DNA of 64,000 bases, from positions 124,001 through 188,000 of the forward strand of contig NZ_JAOARI010000032.1 in assembly GCF_025210605.1 (NCBI RefSeq), given 5' to 3'. Positions 1-8,261 of the stretch are shown here, in pieces. The translations under genes and the position numbers were made by a program. The DNA is from Halodesulfovibrio sp. Its GTDB lineage: Bacteria > Desulfobacterota > Desulfovibrionia > Desulfovibrionales > Desulfovibrionaceae. The first letter of the stretch is position 1. Each line of letters opens with the position of its first letter. The notes beneath the pieces are model-generated. The model was not told the origin of the DNA and did no database searches. It worked only from the letters and a program-made list of their open reading frames with translations.

Positions 1-1118
1 TTCTCACGTGCGTAGCTGATTGCAAGCATTTTGCCTTCTACACCGCGATGACCAAATCCACCCGGTACGAGGATACCGTCGAGACCTTTCAATTTAGAAG
101 AAACATTTTTTGCGTTGATTTCTTCAGAGTTAACATATTCAAGATCAACAGTAACACGGTTTGTAAGACCACCGTGCACCAATGCTTCGTGAAGGCTTTT
201 GTACGCTTCTTTAAGGTCAACATACTTGCCGACGATACCGATTTTTACGTTGCCTTTTGGATTATTGAAGTTGTGCAGCAGATTTTGCCAAGGAGCAAGG
301 TCTGCGTTTTTCGCTGGAAGGCGAAGCATGATTGCGATTTTTTGGTCAAGACCTTCATCGTAGAATGCGAGAGGAACTTCGTAGATGTTTTTAACGTCAG
401 CACAAGAGAATACCGCGTCACGATCTACGTTACAGAAAAGAGCAATCTTATGTTTAAGATGGTCGTCGATTGGTTTTTCACAACGGCAGATAATCATATC
501 CGGCTGAATACCAATAGAACGCAGTTCTTTTACACTATGCTGTGTAGGCTTGGTTTTGTGTTCACCAGCAGCTTTAAGGTAAGGAACCAGTGTGAGGTGG
601 ATGTACATGCACTGCTCACGACCAAGATCTGTACGCAGTTGGCGAATTGCTTCGAGGAATGGGAGTCCTTCGATATCACCAACAGTACCGCCGATCTCGA
701 TAATTGCTACATCGAGATCATCGCTTGCAAGGCTGAGAACACATTTTTTGATTTCATCAGTAATATGCGGGATAACCTGCACAGTACCACCGAGGTAGTC
801 ACCACGACGTTCTTTGGTAATTACTTTGTGGTAGATGGAACCGGAGGTGTAGTTGTTTTTCTGAGAAAGAGGAACGTTGAGGTAGCGTTCGTAATGACCA
901 AGGTCGAGGTCAGTCTCTGCACCGTCATCCGTTACATATACCTCACCATGCTGAAACGGGTTCATTGTGCCCGGGTCAACGTTGATATAAGGGTCGAGTT
1001 TTTGAATGGTTACATTTAAGCCTCGAGCTTTTAAAAGAACACCGATTGATGCAGCTGAAAGGCCCTTCCCTAAAGAAGACAAAACCCCACCAGTAACGAA
1101 TATAAACTTAGTTTTCAT
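1..1118 (-). CDS. pyrG: CTP synthase, 3' truncated by window edge
   Basis: This gene makes CTP from UTP, ATP and glutamine in the cytoplasm, the last step of de novo pyrimidine synthesis. Reading the minus strand from the ATG at 1118 gives [19 protein letters not shown], the conserved start of the amidoligase (synthase) domain with its SSLGKG phosphate loop, followed by [15 protein letters not shown] and the [20 protein letters not shown] region. About 372 of the usual roughly 545 residues are inside the window. The last visible residues, [19 protein letters not shown], are the start of the C-terminal class I glutaminase domain just before its catalytic Cys. The gene is divergent from purQ across a 280-base spacer. 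The only oddity is the cut by the window edge. Identification is secure. Confidence 0.96.
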   Translation of the reverse strand, partial: MKTKFIFVTGGVLSSLGKGLSAASIGVLLKARGLNVTIQKLDPYINVDPGTMNPFQHGEVYVTDDGAETDLDLGHYERYLNVPLSQKNNYTSGSIYHKVITKERRGDYLGGTVQVIPHITDEIKKCVLSLASDDLDVAIIEIGGTVGDIEGLPFLEAIRQLRTDLGREQCMYIHLTLVPYLKAAGEHKTKPTQHSVKELRSIGIQPDMIICRCEKPIDDHLKHKIALFCNVDRDAVFSCADVKNIYEVPLAFYDEGLDQKIAIMLRLPAKNADLAPWQNLLHNFNNPKGNVKIGIVGKYVDLKEAYKSLHEALVHGGLTNRVTVDLEYVNSEEINAKNVSSKLKGLDGILVPGGFGHRGVEGKMLAISYARE

Positions 1119-1232
1119 TCTTTCTCGCCTACAACGTAGTTATTAAAAAATTAGTTAATGACCAAGGGTACATATATTTTTGTTTCGAACGTATCCCGTC
1201 CGTATACACTTTTTTTGAAGTTACGTCAGCCG

Positions 1233-1261
1233 TTGACTGTTATCTCTGACGCAACTATAAC
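1233..1261 (+). promoter_or_regulatory. Probable sigma-70 promoter of purQ
   Basis: TTGACT at 1233-1238 and TATAAC at 1256-1261 are separated by exactly 17 bases, close to the -35/-10 consensus. The transcript would carry a leader of about 130 bases before purQ. That leader holds a short ACGGT/ACCGT inverted repeat, but I recognise no riboswitch in it. The promoter call is an inference from sequence only. Confidence 0.5.
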
Positions 1262-1398
1262 TATCAGTCCCGAATTATTAAAACGGTGACTATTTTTTTG
1301 CTTTCAAAAACCGTGAGTCACTACCCGAACTAATCAGGTAAGTAAAGCGACTTTTTGTAAAGCCCCGTGTTAATCTTTTTTTAGGAGAAACTTGAGCA

Positions 1399-2208
1399 AT
1401 GACCCAGATTAATACTCTGGTTATTACCGGCTATGGGACGAACTGCGAGGTTGAATGCGCGCATGCTGCAAAAATTTCTGGAGCTGACCGTGTTGAAGTT
1501 AAGCATTTTTCAGACCTTATTTCCGGTGACACCAGTTTAACAGATTTCAATTTTTTGATTCTGCCGGGTGGTTTTCTTGATGGTGACGATCTGGGTGCTG
1601 CTCAAGCTGCCGCAAACCGCTGGCGGCATGCGAAAACAGAGCAAGGCGAACCGCTTCTCGATCAACTTAAAACCTTTTTTACCAATGGCGGCATTATCTT
1701 CGGCATTTGCAATGGATTTCAATTACTTGTAAAGCTGGGGTTATTGCCTGCAATTGACGAATTGTACTTTGAGCGTCAGGTTTCCTTATCACATAACGAT
1801 TCTGCCCGATATGAAGATAGATGGGTGCATCTTGCAGCTAATGCAAACAGCCCATGTGTTTTTACAAAGGGTGTAGACACGTTGTATATCCCCGTACGCC
1901 ATGGCGAGGGAAAAATTATTGCCAAGGATGAAGCAACACTTGCTGCTCTGCAAGAAAACAACTTAATTGCATTGCAGTACATTGACCCAGAGTCTGGCGA
2001 AGTAACGCAGGAATACCCGATGAACCCGAATGGTTCTCCGTTAGGTATTGCTGGGTTAACAGACCCTTCTGGACGTATTCTGGGTATGATGCCGCATCCT
2101 GAGGCGTATAACCACCCTACTAACCATCCGGGTTGGACTGCTGGTGAAGAAGCAGAGCTTGGCACCGTTCTAATTAAAAACGGCATAGACTACTTAAAGA
2201 GTCTGTAG
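1399..2208 (+). CDS. purQ: Phosphoribosylformylglycinamidine synthase subunit II (PurQ-type glutaminase)
   Basis: This is the glutamine amidotransferase of purine biosynthesis: it supplies ammonia to PurL for converting FGAR to FGAM in the cytoplasm. The 269-residue protein is one class I glutaminase domain. The nucleophile elbow GICNGFQ places the catalytic Cys near residue 104, LPGGFLDGDD lies at about 55-64, and the His and Glu of the triad sit in MMPHPEAY (about H233 and E235). It is somewhat longer than Bacillus-type PurQ (about 227 residues), as in many proteobacteria. An AGGAGAA ribosome site about ten bases upstream supports the ATG at 1399. It appears monocistronic: a promoter-like element lies at 1233-1261 and a hairpin terminator follows directly. 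No purL or purS lies in the window. Confidence 0.95.
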   Translation: MTQINTLVITGYGTNCEVECAHAAKISGADRVEVKHFSDLISGDTSLTDFNFLILPGGFLDGDDLGAAQAAANRWRHAKTEQGEPLLDQLKTFFTNGGIIFGICNGFQLLVKLGLLPAIDELYFERQVSLSHNDSARYEDRWVHLAANANSPCVFTKGVDTLYIPVRHGEGKIIAKDEATLAALQENNLIALQYIDPESGEVTQEYPMNPNGSPLGIAGLTDPSGRILGMMPHPEAYNHPTNHPGWTAGEEAELGTVLIKNGIDYLKSL

Positions 2209-2232
2209 CAGCTTTTTGATATAGTATCAGAT

Positions 2233-2254
2233 GGCTCCGACTCTTGTCGGAGCC
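2233..2254 (+). terminator. Intrinsic terminator of purQ
   Basis: GGCTCCGAC-TCTT-GTCGGAGCC forms a perfect 9-bp stem with a 4-base loop, followed by a T-rich stretch (TCATTTATTTT), 25 bases after the purQ stop codon. It overlaps the longest possible upstream extension of the next reading frame, which argues for the later start of that gene. Confidence 0.85.
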
Positions 2255-2276
2255 TCATTTATTTTCAGGAGTGGAT

Positions 2277-2732
2277 ATGATTCCTTGTTTTATTTGTAAA
2301 AAAGATTCGATTGGAGGCTTTACGTATGGTCTCCCAACCACTCCTCTTGCTCTTCACGTGGGGCTTTGTCCTGAACACAACACGTTGGAAAATAGAAAAG
2401 CTGCATTGCTGCACTGGATTGAGTCAACCCAAGCTAGCGTAGCAGCCTATAACCAATCTCAAATGATGCATCACACAGAGTCTACTGAGTATATATTGAC
2501 TGTATACTACCTTGCTGGCGGCTCTACTGATTTCCGTTGCACCAGCTGGAATGTACCCGATCAAGCGACGCTCAACATTGTTGATGCTGCTAAAAACAGC
2601 ACTTTTATACCGCTTGCTCATGTAGAGTCATTTGAGGTTGTACCGGTTGACAATCCAAACAAGTTCACTCCTAATAAAACTGCACGCGAACGGTACTCCG
2701 TGGTACGCGGCACTCCGACACAGCTTCCATAG
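2277..2732 (+). CDS. Hypothetical protein with N-terminal zinc-ribbon-like Cys cluster
   Basis: I do not recognise the family. The frame is open from further upstream, but that part lies in the purQ terminator. The ATG at 2277 has AGGAG five bases upstream and gives 151 residues. The N-terminus reads MIPCFICKKD, a CxxC knuckle, followed about 25 residues later by GLCPEH, so a small metal-binding ribbon is plausible. The middle contains a probable helix (TLENRKAALLHWIESTQASV), and the rest looks like a mixed beta domain with no signal peptide or membrane segment. It is probably a cytoplasmic protein. Its neighbours (purQ upstream, a convergent metallo-hydrolase downstream) do not indicate a function. 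Confidence 0.75.
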   Translation: MIPCFICKKDSIGGFTYGLPTTPLALHVGLCPEHNTLENRKAALLHWIESTQASVAAYNQSQMMHHTESTEYILTVYYLAGGSTDFRCTSWNVPDQATLNIVDAAKNSTFIPLAHVESFEVVPVDNPNKFTPNKTARERYSVVRGTPTQLP

Positions 2733-2829
2733 TTTTTATATAAAATTCACTGCAACGCTCGATGAATAGTGTGTGCCCGTATTTTATTTTCTTTCTTACA
2801 AATGTATGTCGGATCAATCTGTTGTGAGT

Positions 2830-3669
2830 TTAATGGAAGATGATAATGTCGCCCGTGGTTACCGGAACATTGTTTGGCAGCCATATTCCTCCTAAAGTCC
2901 CTGTACAATGACAGGCGTGTGAACGTGCAACGCCAGTGCTTTTGAAGAAATTTCTAATCTGAAATAAATGTGGAATACCCGCTGCGCGCAAATGAAGCCC
3001 CCCAACAATACCTGCTATGCGCTTTTCGCCTGTGATTTCTTGAGCTTTCTGTATAATATTACCTATTCCAGAATGGCTACAGCCAGTTATTATGACAAGC
3101 CCTTCTGCCCCTTTCCACACAATCGCGGTATCGTCGCGCAAATAGTCATCCACAAATTTCGTACCGTGCTTTGCAATACCAAATGCACCACCACCTAGGA
3201 ATTCAGGACTTCTTGGTATTTCTCCCAAAAACAAAAATTTTGTTCCGATACGTTGAGGTTCTTTTGAGTCTTGCACAATGAAGTGATTTCTAACTTTATT
3301 TTCATCTAACCCCGCATCAAGTTTTCTCAAAAGACTGGGATGCGCTCCCTTTATTCTCTTGCCGACATAGCGCTCAATAAAACAATCAGGGTGACATGTA
3401 AGTATCGGGCGCTCCTTTTGTCCCTTTTGGACTTTCATAAGAGCCGGAATGCCACCGGCATGATCGTAATGTCCATGCGAAAGTGCGACCTGCTTGATGT
3501 TTTCCAGCTGTATTCCAAGCGTCTCTGCATTGTTAAGGAATGCCGCGTCTGCACCGGTATCCAATAAAAGCTTTTCGTCACCGTCTTCAAGAAGTAACGA
3601 AAGTGCTTTTGACGGAACAAGATCGTCCCGATGTGAAGTGTTTTCTACAAGGACTGTTATTGTAAGCAT
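2830..3669 (-). CDS. MBL-fold metallo-hydrolase, COG1237 type
   Basis: This 279-residue protein has the metallo-beta-lactamase fold with the metal-binding signature LSHGHYDHAGG near residue 63, preceded by LLLDTGAD. Later metal-ligand motifs are ITGCSHSG, GGLHL and CHCTGTLGG. The order and the GCSHSG/HCTG motifs fit the COG1237 group, often annotated as 7,8-dihydropterin-6-methyl-4-(beta-D-ribofuranosyl)-aminobenzene-5'-phosphate synthase-like; the true substrate here is unknown. It has no signal peptide, so it is probably cytoplasmic. It stands alone, convergent with the gene at 2277. A second, divergent member of the same group lies at 29073-30029 with the same motif order. Confidence 0.85.
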   Translation of the reverse strand: MLTITVLVENTSHRDDLVPSKALSLLLEDGDEKLLLDTGADAAFLNNAETLGIQLENIKQVALSHGHYDHAGGIPALMKVQKGQKERPILTCHPDCFIERYVGKRIKGAHPSLLRKLDAGLDENKVRNHFIVQDSKEPQRIGTKFLFLGEIPRSPEFLGGGAFGIAKHGTKFVDDYLRDDTAIVWKGAEGLVIITGCSHSGIGNIIQKAQEITGEKRIAGIVGGLHLRAAGIPHLFQIRNFFKSTGVARSHACHCTGTLGGIWLPNNVPVTTGDIIIFH

Positions 3670-4085
3670 AAATATTCCTTTTGGGCGTATTGCAATAGCG
3701 TAGTAATGTAGCTTTGCAATTACTGTTAAAAATAAAGCCTATGAAGCAAATTTTCATTCTTTATTTTTCACATCTGACCTTGACGTAGCGTAGACTTGAC
3801 GCACAAATGATGCTCTATCTGTTGTCAAGATGCCATCTTGTATACTTAGTTAGCTATATTAATGCAGGATAAAGTAACGTCTGGTGGTAAATTTAAAGAA
3901 AATTTCAATAGTATTGAATCAATTGTTGCCTTTAGTATCAATCTGTTACATGTAATTTAGTTTGAAGGTGTAACAAAATAATTTTTTTGAATTTCAAAAT
4001 ACATGCGTTTTTCCATTGACATACAAACATAATATGCTGATTTTACCTTTTAATATTTAATGCTTAATTTGCTATAGAGGGTATA
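3670..4085. other. Divergent intergenic spacer, no gene seen
   Basis: This AT-rich stretch of 416 bases lies between the MBL-fold gene and wtpA. It has no open frame with a ribosome site. A TTGACA at 4016-4021 could be the -35 element for wtpA, but the matching -10 is weak. A GAGGG just before 4086 is the wtpA ribosome site. I see no recognisable ModE-type operator. Confidence 0.5.
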
Positions 4086-5069
4086 ATGAACAATAAATGG
4101 TTGCTTCGTGCATGTGCTTTGTTTTTGTTATTTTTTGGTTTGATTTGTACGCCTAACTTTTCGTTTGCTCAACCTTCTGGAACATTGACTATTTTTCATG
4201 CAGGTAGTCTTACTGTTCCGTTTGCTGCAATGGAAAAAGCCTTTGAGGCAAAGTATCCAGCCGTAGATGTTCAACGACGTGCTGGTGGTTCTACTAAGCT
4301 TGCCCGACTTATTTCTGAAAAAGGACAAGAGGCAGACATCATGGCTTCTGCTGATTATGTTGTAATCAACAAGAACCTCATTCCTAAATTCGCTTCATGG
4401 AATGTGCGTTTTGCTTCTAACCAGATGGTGCTGTGTTTTACAGATAAGTCAAAGTTTGCTGATAAAATTACCAGTGATAACTGGTACAAAATTTTGCAGA
4501 ACAAAGACGTTGTTTGGGGACATTCTGACCCTAATCTCGACCCTTGTGGCTACAGAGCTTGCATGGTGCTCCAGCTTGCTGAGGAATTTTATAATATTAA
4601 AAACCTTAACGCTGACTTGATCGCAAATCGTCCAGCCAAAAATGTTCGTCCAAAAGCAACTGAACTTATTTCTCTCCTCAAATCCGGTCAGATGGATTAC
4701 GCGTGGGAATATCGTTCTGTTGCTGTACAGCATGGTCTTAACTTTATCACACTTGACGCACACTTAAATCTTGGTGACTACAAGCTTACTCCTTTTTATA
4801 AAAAAGCAGTCGTAAAAGTTACTGGCAAAAAGCCGGGAACCTTTATTGAAAGAAAGGGTAAATCCATTACATATGGTATTACCATGCTGAATGATACCCA
4901 AAACAAAGAAGCCGCTGAACTTTTCCTTGCGTTTATGTTATCCCCTGAAGGTGGTATGCAGATTCTCAAAGATAAAGGACAGCCACCTTTCATCCCAGCG
5001 CGTACCACAGCTGAAGGCATGAAAGATATTCCTTTATCACTTCAGAAGTACATTGAAGTAAGCAACTAG
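4086..5069 (+). CDS. wtpA: Tungstate/molybdate ABC transporter substrate-binding protein
   Basis: This is a periplasmic oxyanion-binding protein of 327 residues. The N-terminus is a classic signal peptide ending ...NFSFA before QPSG (cleavage near residue 28). The mature start reads TLTIFHAGSLTVPF, and RRAGGSTKLARLISE and DPCGYRA follow. These are the oxyanion-contact regions of the WtpA/ModA-like family, which uses carboxylate as well as main-chain and Ser ligands. Tungstate or molybdate uptake supports formate dehydrogenases and related enzymes that are prominent in sulfate reducers. Unusually, no wtpB permease or wtpC ATPase is adjacent: the gene is monocistronic, between a divergent hydrolase and its own terminator. 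It must share a transporter encoded elsewhere. The family assignment is firm; the choice between tungstate and molybdate is not. Confidence 0.9.
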   Translation: MNNKWLLRACALFLLFFGLICTPNFSFAQPSGTLTIFHAGSLTVPFAAMEKAFEAKYPAVDVQRRAGGSTKLARLISEKGQEADIMASADYVVINKNLIPKFASWNVRFASNQMVLCFTDKSKFADKITSDNWYKILQNKDVVWGHSDPNLDPCGYRACMVLQLAEEFYNIKNLNADLIANRPAKNVRPKATELISLLKSGQMDYAWEYRSVAVQHGLNFITLDAHLNLGDYKLTPFYKKAVVKVTGKKPGTFIERKGKSITYGITMLNDTQNKEAAELFLAFMLSPEGGMQILKDKGQPPFIPARTTAEGMKDIPLSLQKYIEVSN

Positions 5070-5100
5070 TTTTCTGGAAAAGTTTATTTGCACTGAATTA

Positions 5101-5139
5101 AAAAATCCGGAGTAGTGTTTTTCACTATTCCGGATTTTT
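5101..5139 (+). terminator. Intrinsic terminator of wtpA
   Basis: AATCCGGAGTAGTG pairs with CACTATTCCGGATT (one G-T pair) around a TTTTT loop, flanked by A and T runs. It starts 31 bases after the wtpA stop and could work in both directions. Confidence 0.85.
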
Positions 5140-5239
5140 ATTTTTGAACACAACAAGTAGACTGTCGCCTACCTAATTTATCAAGCGCCCTGCATAATGC
5201 TCATTACTTTTTCAAAAGGCTTTATGCTCTTCTTGATTG

Positions 5240-6337
5240 CTATAATGGCGCAGCCTTCCCTGTTGCATCATTAAAGTCAGGTTTTGTATCCCACAATGGA
5301 ATCGAAAGAACTTGATCTCCATCCAGCGGGAGTTTGTCGAGCTGAACCATATTAATATCTTGGTTATTATAGCTTCTAAAATAGCACCTATGTCGTTTAA
5401 GGTCGTATACTGCTGTCCATTGCGTGTGGTCGTATGATGTTTTCCCGTTGCTGGAAGTTTCCCGCGCAATTCCTTTCACAATGGAAATATTATTAATGAG
5501 TAAGAATGCCTGATTAATAGCAGAGTCCGTTGTATCAACCTTTTCTGCTGCATTTCTATATAACGCTGCACGTACAAATCGGGAAGGTGGTGTTAAGTCT
5601 CCCGGAATCCCGAGTAAGCCTGTACCTTGACCAATTCCATTAATTATAAATTCGTCAATTTTTAATGGCTGGCTGTTACTTGGAGTAAGGTTTATATAGT
5701 TAGATAAATTTTGTAGATGCCAAGAAAATGTAGGGGAATTGGTAAAGACGCCAACCGGATTTTCTTTAACGACAACATTTCCTCCAATTGGCTCTATAGC
5801 TAACCCTTTTCCAGTGCTGTCCATTACTACCCAATGAAGAGGCAGCACCATGTTTAACTCTTTAAACTCTACACCCACTAGCGTGATTTCGGAAATTTTT
5901 TTCTGCACATCTTCAATTGTGGCACACGAACCAAGAACAAGCGTTGCAAGCATTTGTGGCGTGACTATGTTTGCTGTGTTTTCGCTTTCTTCTTGATATT
6001 TGGCATTCCCCGGGAACCAAAAGCAACCGATATATAGCCCTTTTTCATTCACGCCATCTATAAAGAATTTTTTATTAAAGGCGTTTACTCCAAGAAATGC
6101 GTATTGATTTTGCCATGTCATTCCATCTGAATTATTTGGCGCTTGGCTTATCCAGTTCTGGGCACGCGGAACAAACAGTATGTTTGATTTTAACGGCGTT
6201 CCAAACTCCATTGTTCGAGCAAAAACGACTGAACCATCTGTTGCCTGAACCTGTATGCCTGTGCATGCCGATACTTTGGTTGGCATTACACATGCCATGC
6301 AAACTAAAATAAAAAGCAAGTATTTGAAATTTCGCAT
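5240..6337 (-). CDS. Secreted choloylglycine hydrolase / penicillin V acylase-like Ntn hydrolase
   Basis: This is a linear-amide C-N hydrolase of the choloylglycine hydrolase family, 365 residues from the ATG at 6337, which has AAGGTG upstream; the frame extends 17 codons further without a good ribosome site. A signal peptide (MRNFKYLLFILVCMACVMPTKVSA) is followed directly by CTGIQVQATDGSVVFARTMEF. In this family the Cys is the N-terminal nucleophile, exposed here by signal cleavage; the Arg in FARTMEF is the conserved active-site Arg. It is therefore predicted to act in the periplasm on an amide such as a bile-salt conjugate, penicillin V or N-acyl homoserine lactone; the sequence does not say which. 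V-S-A-C also matches a lipobox, which would acylate the catalytic Cys. The gene is monocistronic. Confidence 0.85.
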   Translation of the reverse strand: MRNFKYLLFILVCMACVMPTKVSACTGIQVQATDGSVVFARTMEFGTPLKSNILFVPRAQNWISQAPNNSDGMTWQNQYAFLGVNAFNKKFFIDGVNEKGLYIGCFWFPGNAKYQEESENTANIVTPQMLATLVLGSCATIEDVQKKISEITLVGVEFKELNMVLPLHWVVMDSTGKGLAIEPIGGNVVVKENPVGVFTNSPTFSWHLQNLSNYINLTPSNSQPLKIDEFIINGIGQGTGLLGIPGDLTPPSRFVRAALYRNAAEKVDTTDSAINQAFLLINNISIVKGIARETSSNGKTSYDHTQWTAVYDLKRHRCYFRSYNNQDINMVQLDKLPLDGDQVLSIPLWDTKPDFNDATGKAAPL

Positions 6338-6433
6338 TGTTTCACCTTCTTGTTCTAAAATTAGATACAAACACGATGATTGTATCACAATCTCTTACTT
6401 AAGACCGATGAGTTCTGTGTGAATTGTGGACAT

Positions 6434-6468
6434 AAAAAAACGGGAGCGTTAGCCGCTCCCGTTTTTTT
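6434..6468 (-). terminator. Intrinsic terminator of yhhQ
   Basis: CGGGAGCG (6441-6448) pairs with CGCTCCCG (6454-6461), flanked by seven As and seven Ts, so it can terminate from both sides. Its minus-strand start overlaps the yhhQ stop codon; it also separates yhhQ from the choloylglycine-hydrolase-like gene downstream. Confidence 0.85.
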
Positions 6469-7099
6469 ATGCAATTTGTGACAGTTGAGTTTTTCTGCGT
6501 ATCCCGTAGCACAGCATATATACAATAGGTGTATCAATAAATGCTATTGCCATTTTGACAAGCCATTGTCCGAGAATGATTTCCCCAACCGGCAAAATAC
6601 CCCAGAATGCAATACTTACAAATATGGTGGAATCAATGAGCTGAGAAATGACTGTGGATGCGTTATTTCGTAGCCACAAGTGCTTCCCGTTAGTTCGGCT
6701 TTTTAGAAAGTGAAATAACCAGATATCATGTTTTTGGCTCACAAGGTACGCAACAAGTGAAGCTGCAACAATTCTTGGGGTACTGCCAATGACGGCGGAA
6801 AAGCTTTCTTGCCCATTCCAGAACGGAGCGGCTGGCAGCGCAACAGCAAGCCAGGCAATGGCAGAAGTCATGACCAGGGTTATAAAACCACATTGCACAA
6901 TCTCATTGGCACATTCTTTACCCCATACCTCACTCACAACATCAGAAATAATGAATGTAATTGAGTACGCAACAACTCCGGCAGGAACAGCAAAGCCCGC
7001 TACCATAATGATTTTGCTTGAAATTAACGCGGCAACAACAAGCCCGCCAATAAACAAGCTTAACAGCAAAGCAAGTGCCTTGCGGTCAAACGAATCCAT
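6467..7099 (-). CDS. yhhQ: Queuosine precursor transporter (YhhQ family)
   Basis: This is a polytopic inner-membrane protein of 210 residues in the COG1738/YhhQ family, which imports queuine precursors such as preQ0 or preQ1 for tRNA modification. About six hydrophobic segments are visible. Family signatures include the first helix region (LISSKIIMVAGFAVPAGVV), ITFIISDVVSEVWG and the later ISQLIDSTIFVSIAFWG. The ATG at 7099 is chosen because AAGGAG lies seven bases upstream; an upstream extension of seven codons has no ribosome site. It is divergent from queF, which reduces preQ0, so the two probably form a queuosine salvage pair. The function is inferred from family and context and is strongly supported. 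Confidence 0.9.
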   Translation of the reverse strand: MDSFDRKALALLLSLFIGGLVVAALISSKIIMVAGFAVPAGVVAYSITFIISDVVSEVWGKECANEIVQCGFITLVMTSAIAWLAVALPAAPFWNGQESFSAVIGSTPRIVAASLVAYLVSQKHDIWLFHFLKSRTNGKHLWLRNNASTVISQLIDSTIFVSIAFWGILPVGEIILGQWLVKMAIAFIDTPIVYMLCYGIRRKTQLSQIA

Positions 7100-7259
7100 A
7101 CTATGTCTCCTTGGGATCAACAGTCCTAAAGATGGGGAACATCCCCTTCGCGATCGGGAAAACAGCCCCGGGCGAATTTTTTACCTGCGCTCCACTTGCC
7201 ATTTGTGTTTTAGGAAGTCAAACTAACGCTCGTAAATAAAACAACAAGGAGCAATTGCT

Positions 7260-7763
7260 GTGACTATTACTAAAAGTCAGGATAAAACTGACCACCTTCA
7301 AGCGTTAGGCAAAGGTGGCGAGACTACATATACGTTGGAAGGACCTCACGCCGGAATTCTTGAAACATTCCCTAACAACTACCCAGACCGTCCTTATATT
7401 GTAAGCGTTGAATTTCCAGAATACACCTCGCTTTGTCCTATGACAGGGCAACCTGATTTTGGTGTTATTGTTATGGAATATATTCCTAAAGAACGGATTG
7501 TTGAATCAAAAAGCATTAAGCTTTACTTTTTTGCATACCGTAACCATCAGTCTTTTATGGAAACAATTGCAAATACAATGCTCGAAGATTTTGTAGAAGC
7601 ACTTGACCCGCTTTGGTGCCGAGTAAAAGGACTTTTCAGCCCTCGCGGAGCGACAACCCTCCATGTTTTTGCAGAACATTTTGATACTCAGGCAGAAAAT
7701 ATCGATGAAATTCGATCAATTGTTTCAGAGTGGAAACGCGAAAACAACCGTCACTCTTCGTAA
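7260..7763 (+). CDS. queF: NADPH-dependent 7-cyano-7-deazaguanine reductase
   Basis: This cytoplasmic enzyme reduces the nitrile of preQ0 to preQ1 with NADPH in queuosine biosynthesis. The 167-residue length fits the short unimodular QueF class. The active site TSLCPMTGQPDF places the thioimide-forming Cys near residue 59 and the general-acid Asp near 66. The substrate/NADPH motif ESKSIKLYFFAYRNH follows. Translation starts with GTG at 7260 behind AAGGAG (7246-7251); the next in-frame ATG is inside the active-site motif, so GTG is required. The gene is divergent from the precursor transporter yhhQ. It ends at a strong bidirectional terminator. Confidence 0.95.
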   Translation: MTITKSQDKTDHLQALGKGGETTYTLEGPHAGILETFPNNYPDRPYIVSVEFPEYTSLCPMTGQPDFGVIVMEYIPKERIVESKSIKLYFFAYRNHQSFMETIANTMLEDFVEALDPLWCRVKGLFSPRGATTLHVFAEHFDTQAENIDEIRSIVSEWKRENNRHSS

Positions 7764-7783
7764 CTTTTCAGCATAGGAAAAAA

Positions 7784-7818
7784 CCAAAGGCTCTTGCAAA
7801 GATTGCAAGAGCCTTTGG
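7784..7818. terminator. Bidirectional terminator between queF and a small membrane-protein gene
   Basis: CCAAAGGCTCTTGCAA pairs perfectly over 16 bp with TTGCAAGAGCCTTTGG around a 3-base loop. GGTTT and TTTT-containing sequence lies on the right, and an A-rich tract (GGAAAAAA) lies on the left. It is placed to end both queF (+) and the small convergent frame at 7847-7945 (-). Confidence 0.85.
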
Positions 7819-7846
7819 GGTTTAATTTTAGGGCAATCAGATCAAA

Positions 7847-7945
7847 CTATGCCATTGCATTAGAAACAAGAACAAAGAGCGCAAGCAGGCATAAGGCACA
7901 AATGATCCACTGTAGGACAGCATGAATAAATGAATCGGTACGCAT
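7847..7945 (-). CDS. Putative 32-residue single-span membrane peptide
   Basis: This small gene reads ATG to TAG as MRTDSFIHAVLQWIICALC then LLALFVLVSNAMA: a short polar N-terminus and one continuous hydrophobic helix of about 20 residues. AGGGGG lies five bases before the ATG, which is a strong ribosome site, and the frame ends just before a shared terminator. I do not recognise the family. Size and shape resemble accessory subunits of membrane complexes or regulatory micropeptides (CydX- or KdpF-like in style only). No large membrane-complex gene is adjacent. Support is from the start signal, composition and terminator, not homology. Confidence 0.55.
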   Translation of the reverse strand: MRTDSFIHAVLQWIICALCLLALFVLVSNAMA

Positions 7946-8217
7946 AATTCCCCCTGTTCGTCTACAAGGTGTCGTATTTGCCAGCAAATATTGGCGATGA
8001 AAACTGTTATCCCTAGTAATATTTGAATGTCTGTTAGTGTCTAATGGATAACATCAAATAGCGAATAACTGAACTTATTTCCCATCATTCTTGTCCGACA
8101 ACTAGCCACTGCCCCCTTCTTCTTTTGTTTCGTAGTTGTCTAAAAACAACACCTCTTTTTTTGCGCAATAAATTCAATTTACTATTGAAAATCAATTCGT
8201 TGTAATCTCTTTCAATT

Positions 8218-8250
8218 AAAGAACCTCCCTAAAAAATAGGGAGGTTCTTT
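8218..8250 (-). terminator. Intrinsic terminator of azoR
   Basis: AAAGAACCTCCCT (8218-8230) pairs with AGGGAGGTTCTTT (8238-8250), a 13-bp stem with a 7-base loop. On the minus strand it lies 11 bases past the azoR stop and is followed by T-rich sequence. Confidence 0.85.
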
Positions 8251-8261
8251 TAAAGTCATTC

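Noticed and set aside
48..1019. Long plus-strand open frame of 323 codons
   Set aside because: It lies exactly opposite pyrG, whose minus-strand translation is unmistakable; the plus frame has Cys/Phe-rich, antisense-like composition.
7100..7259. preQ1 riboswitch in the yhhQ/queF spacer
   Set aside because: Expected from context, but the conserved A-rich tail and loop sequences were not found on either strand by eye.
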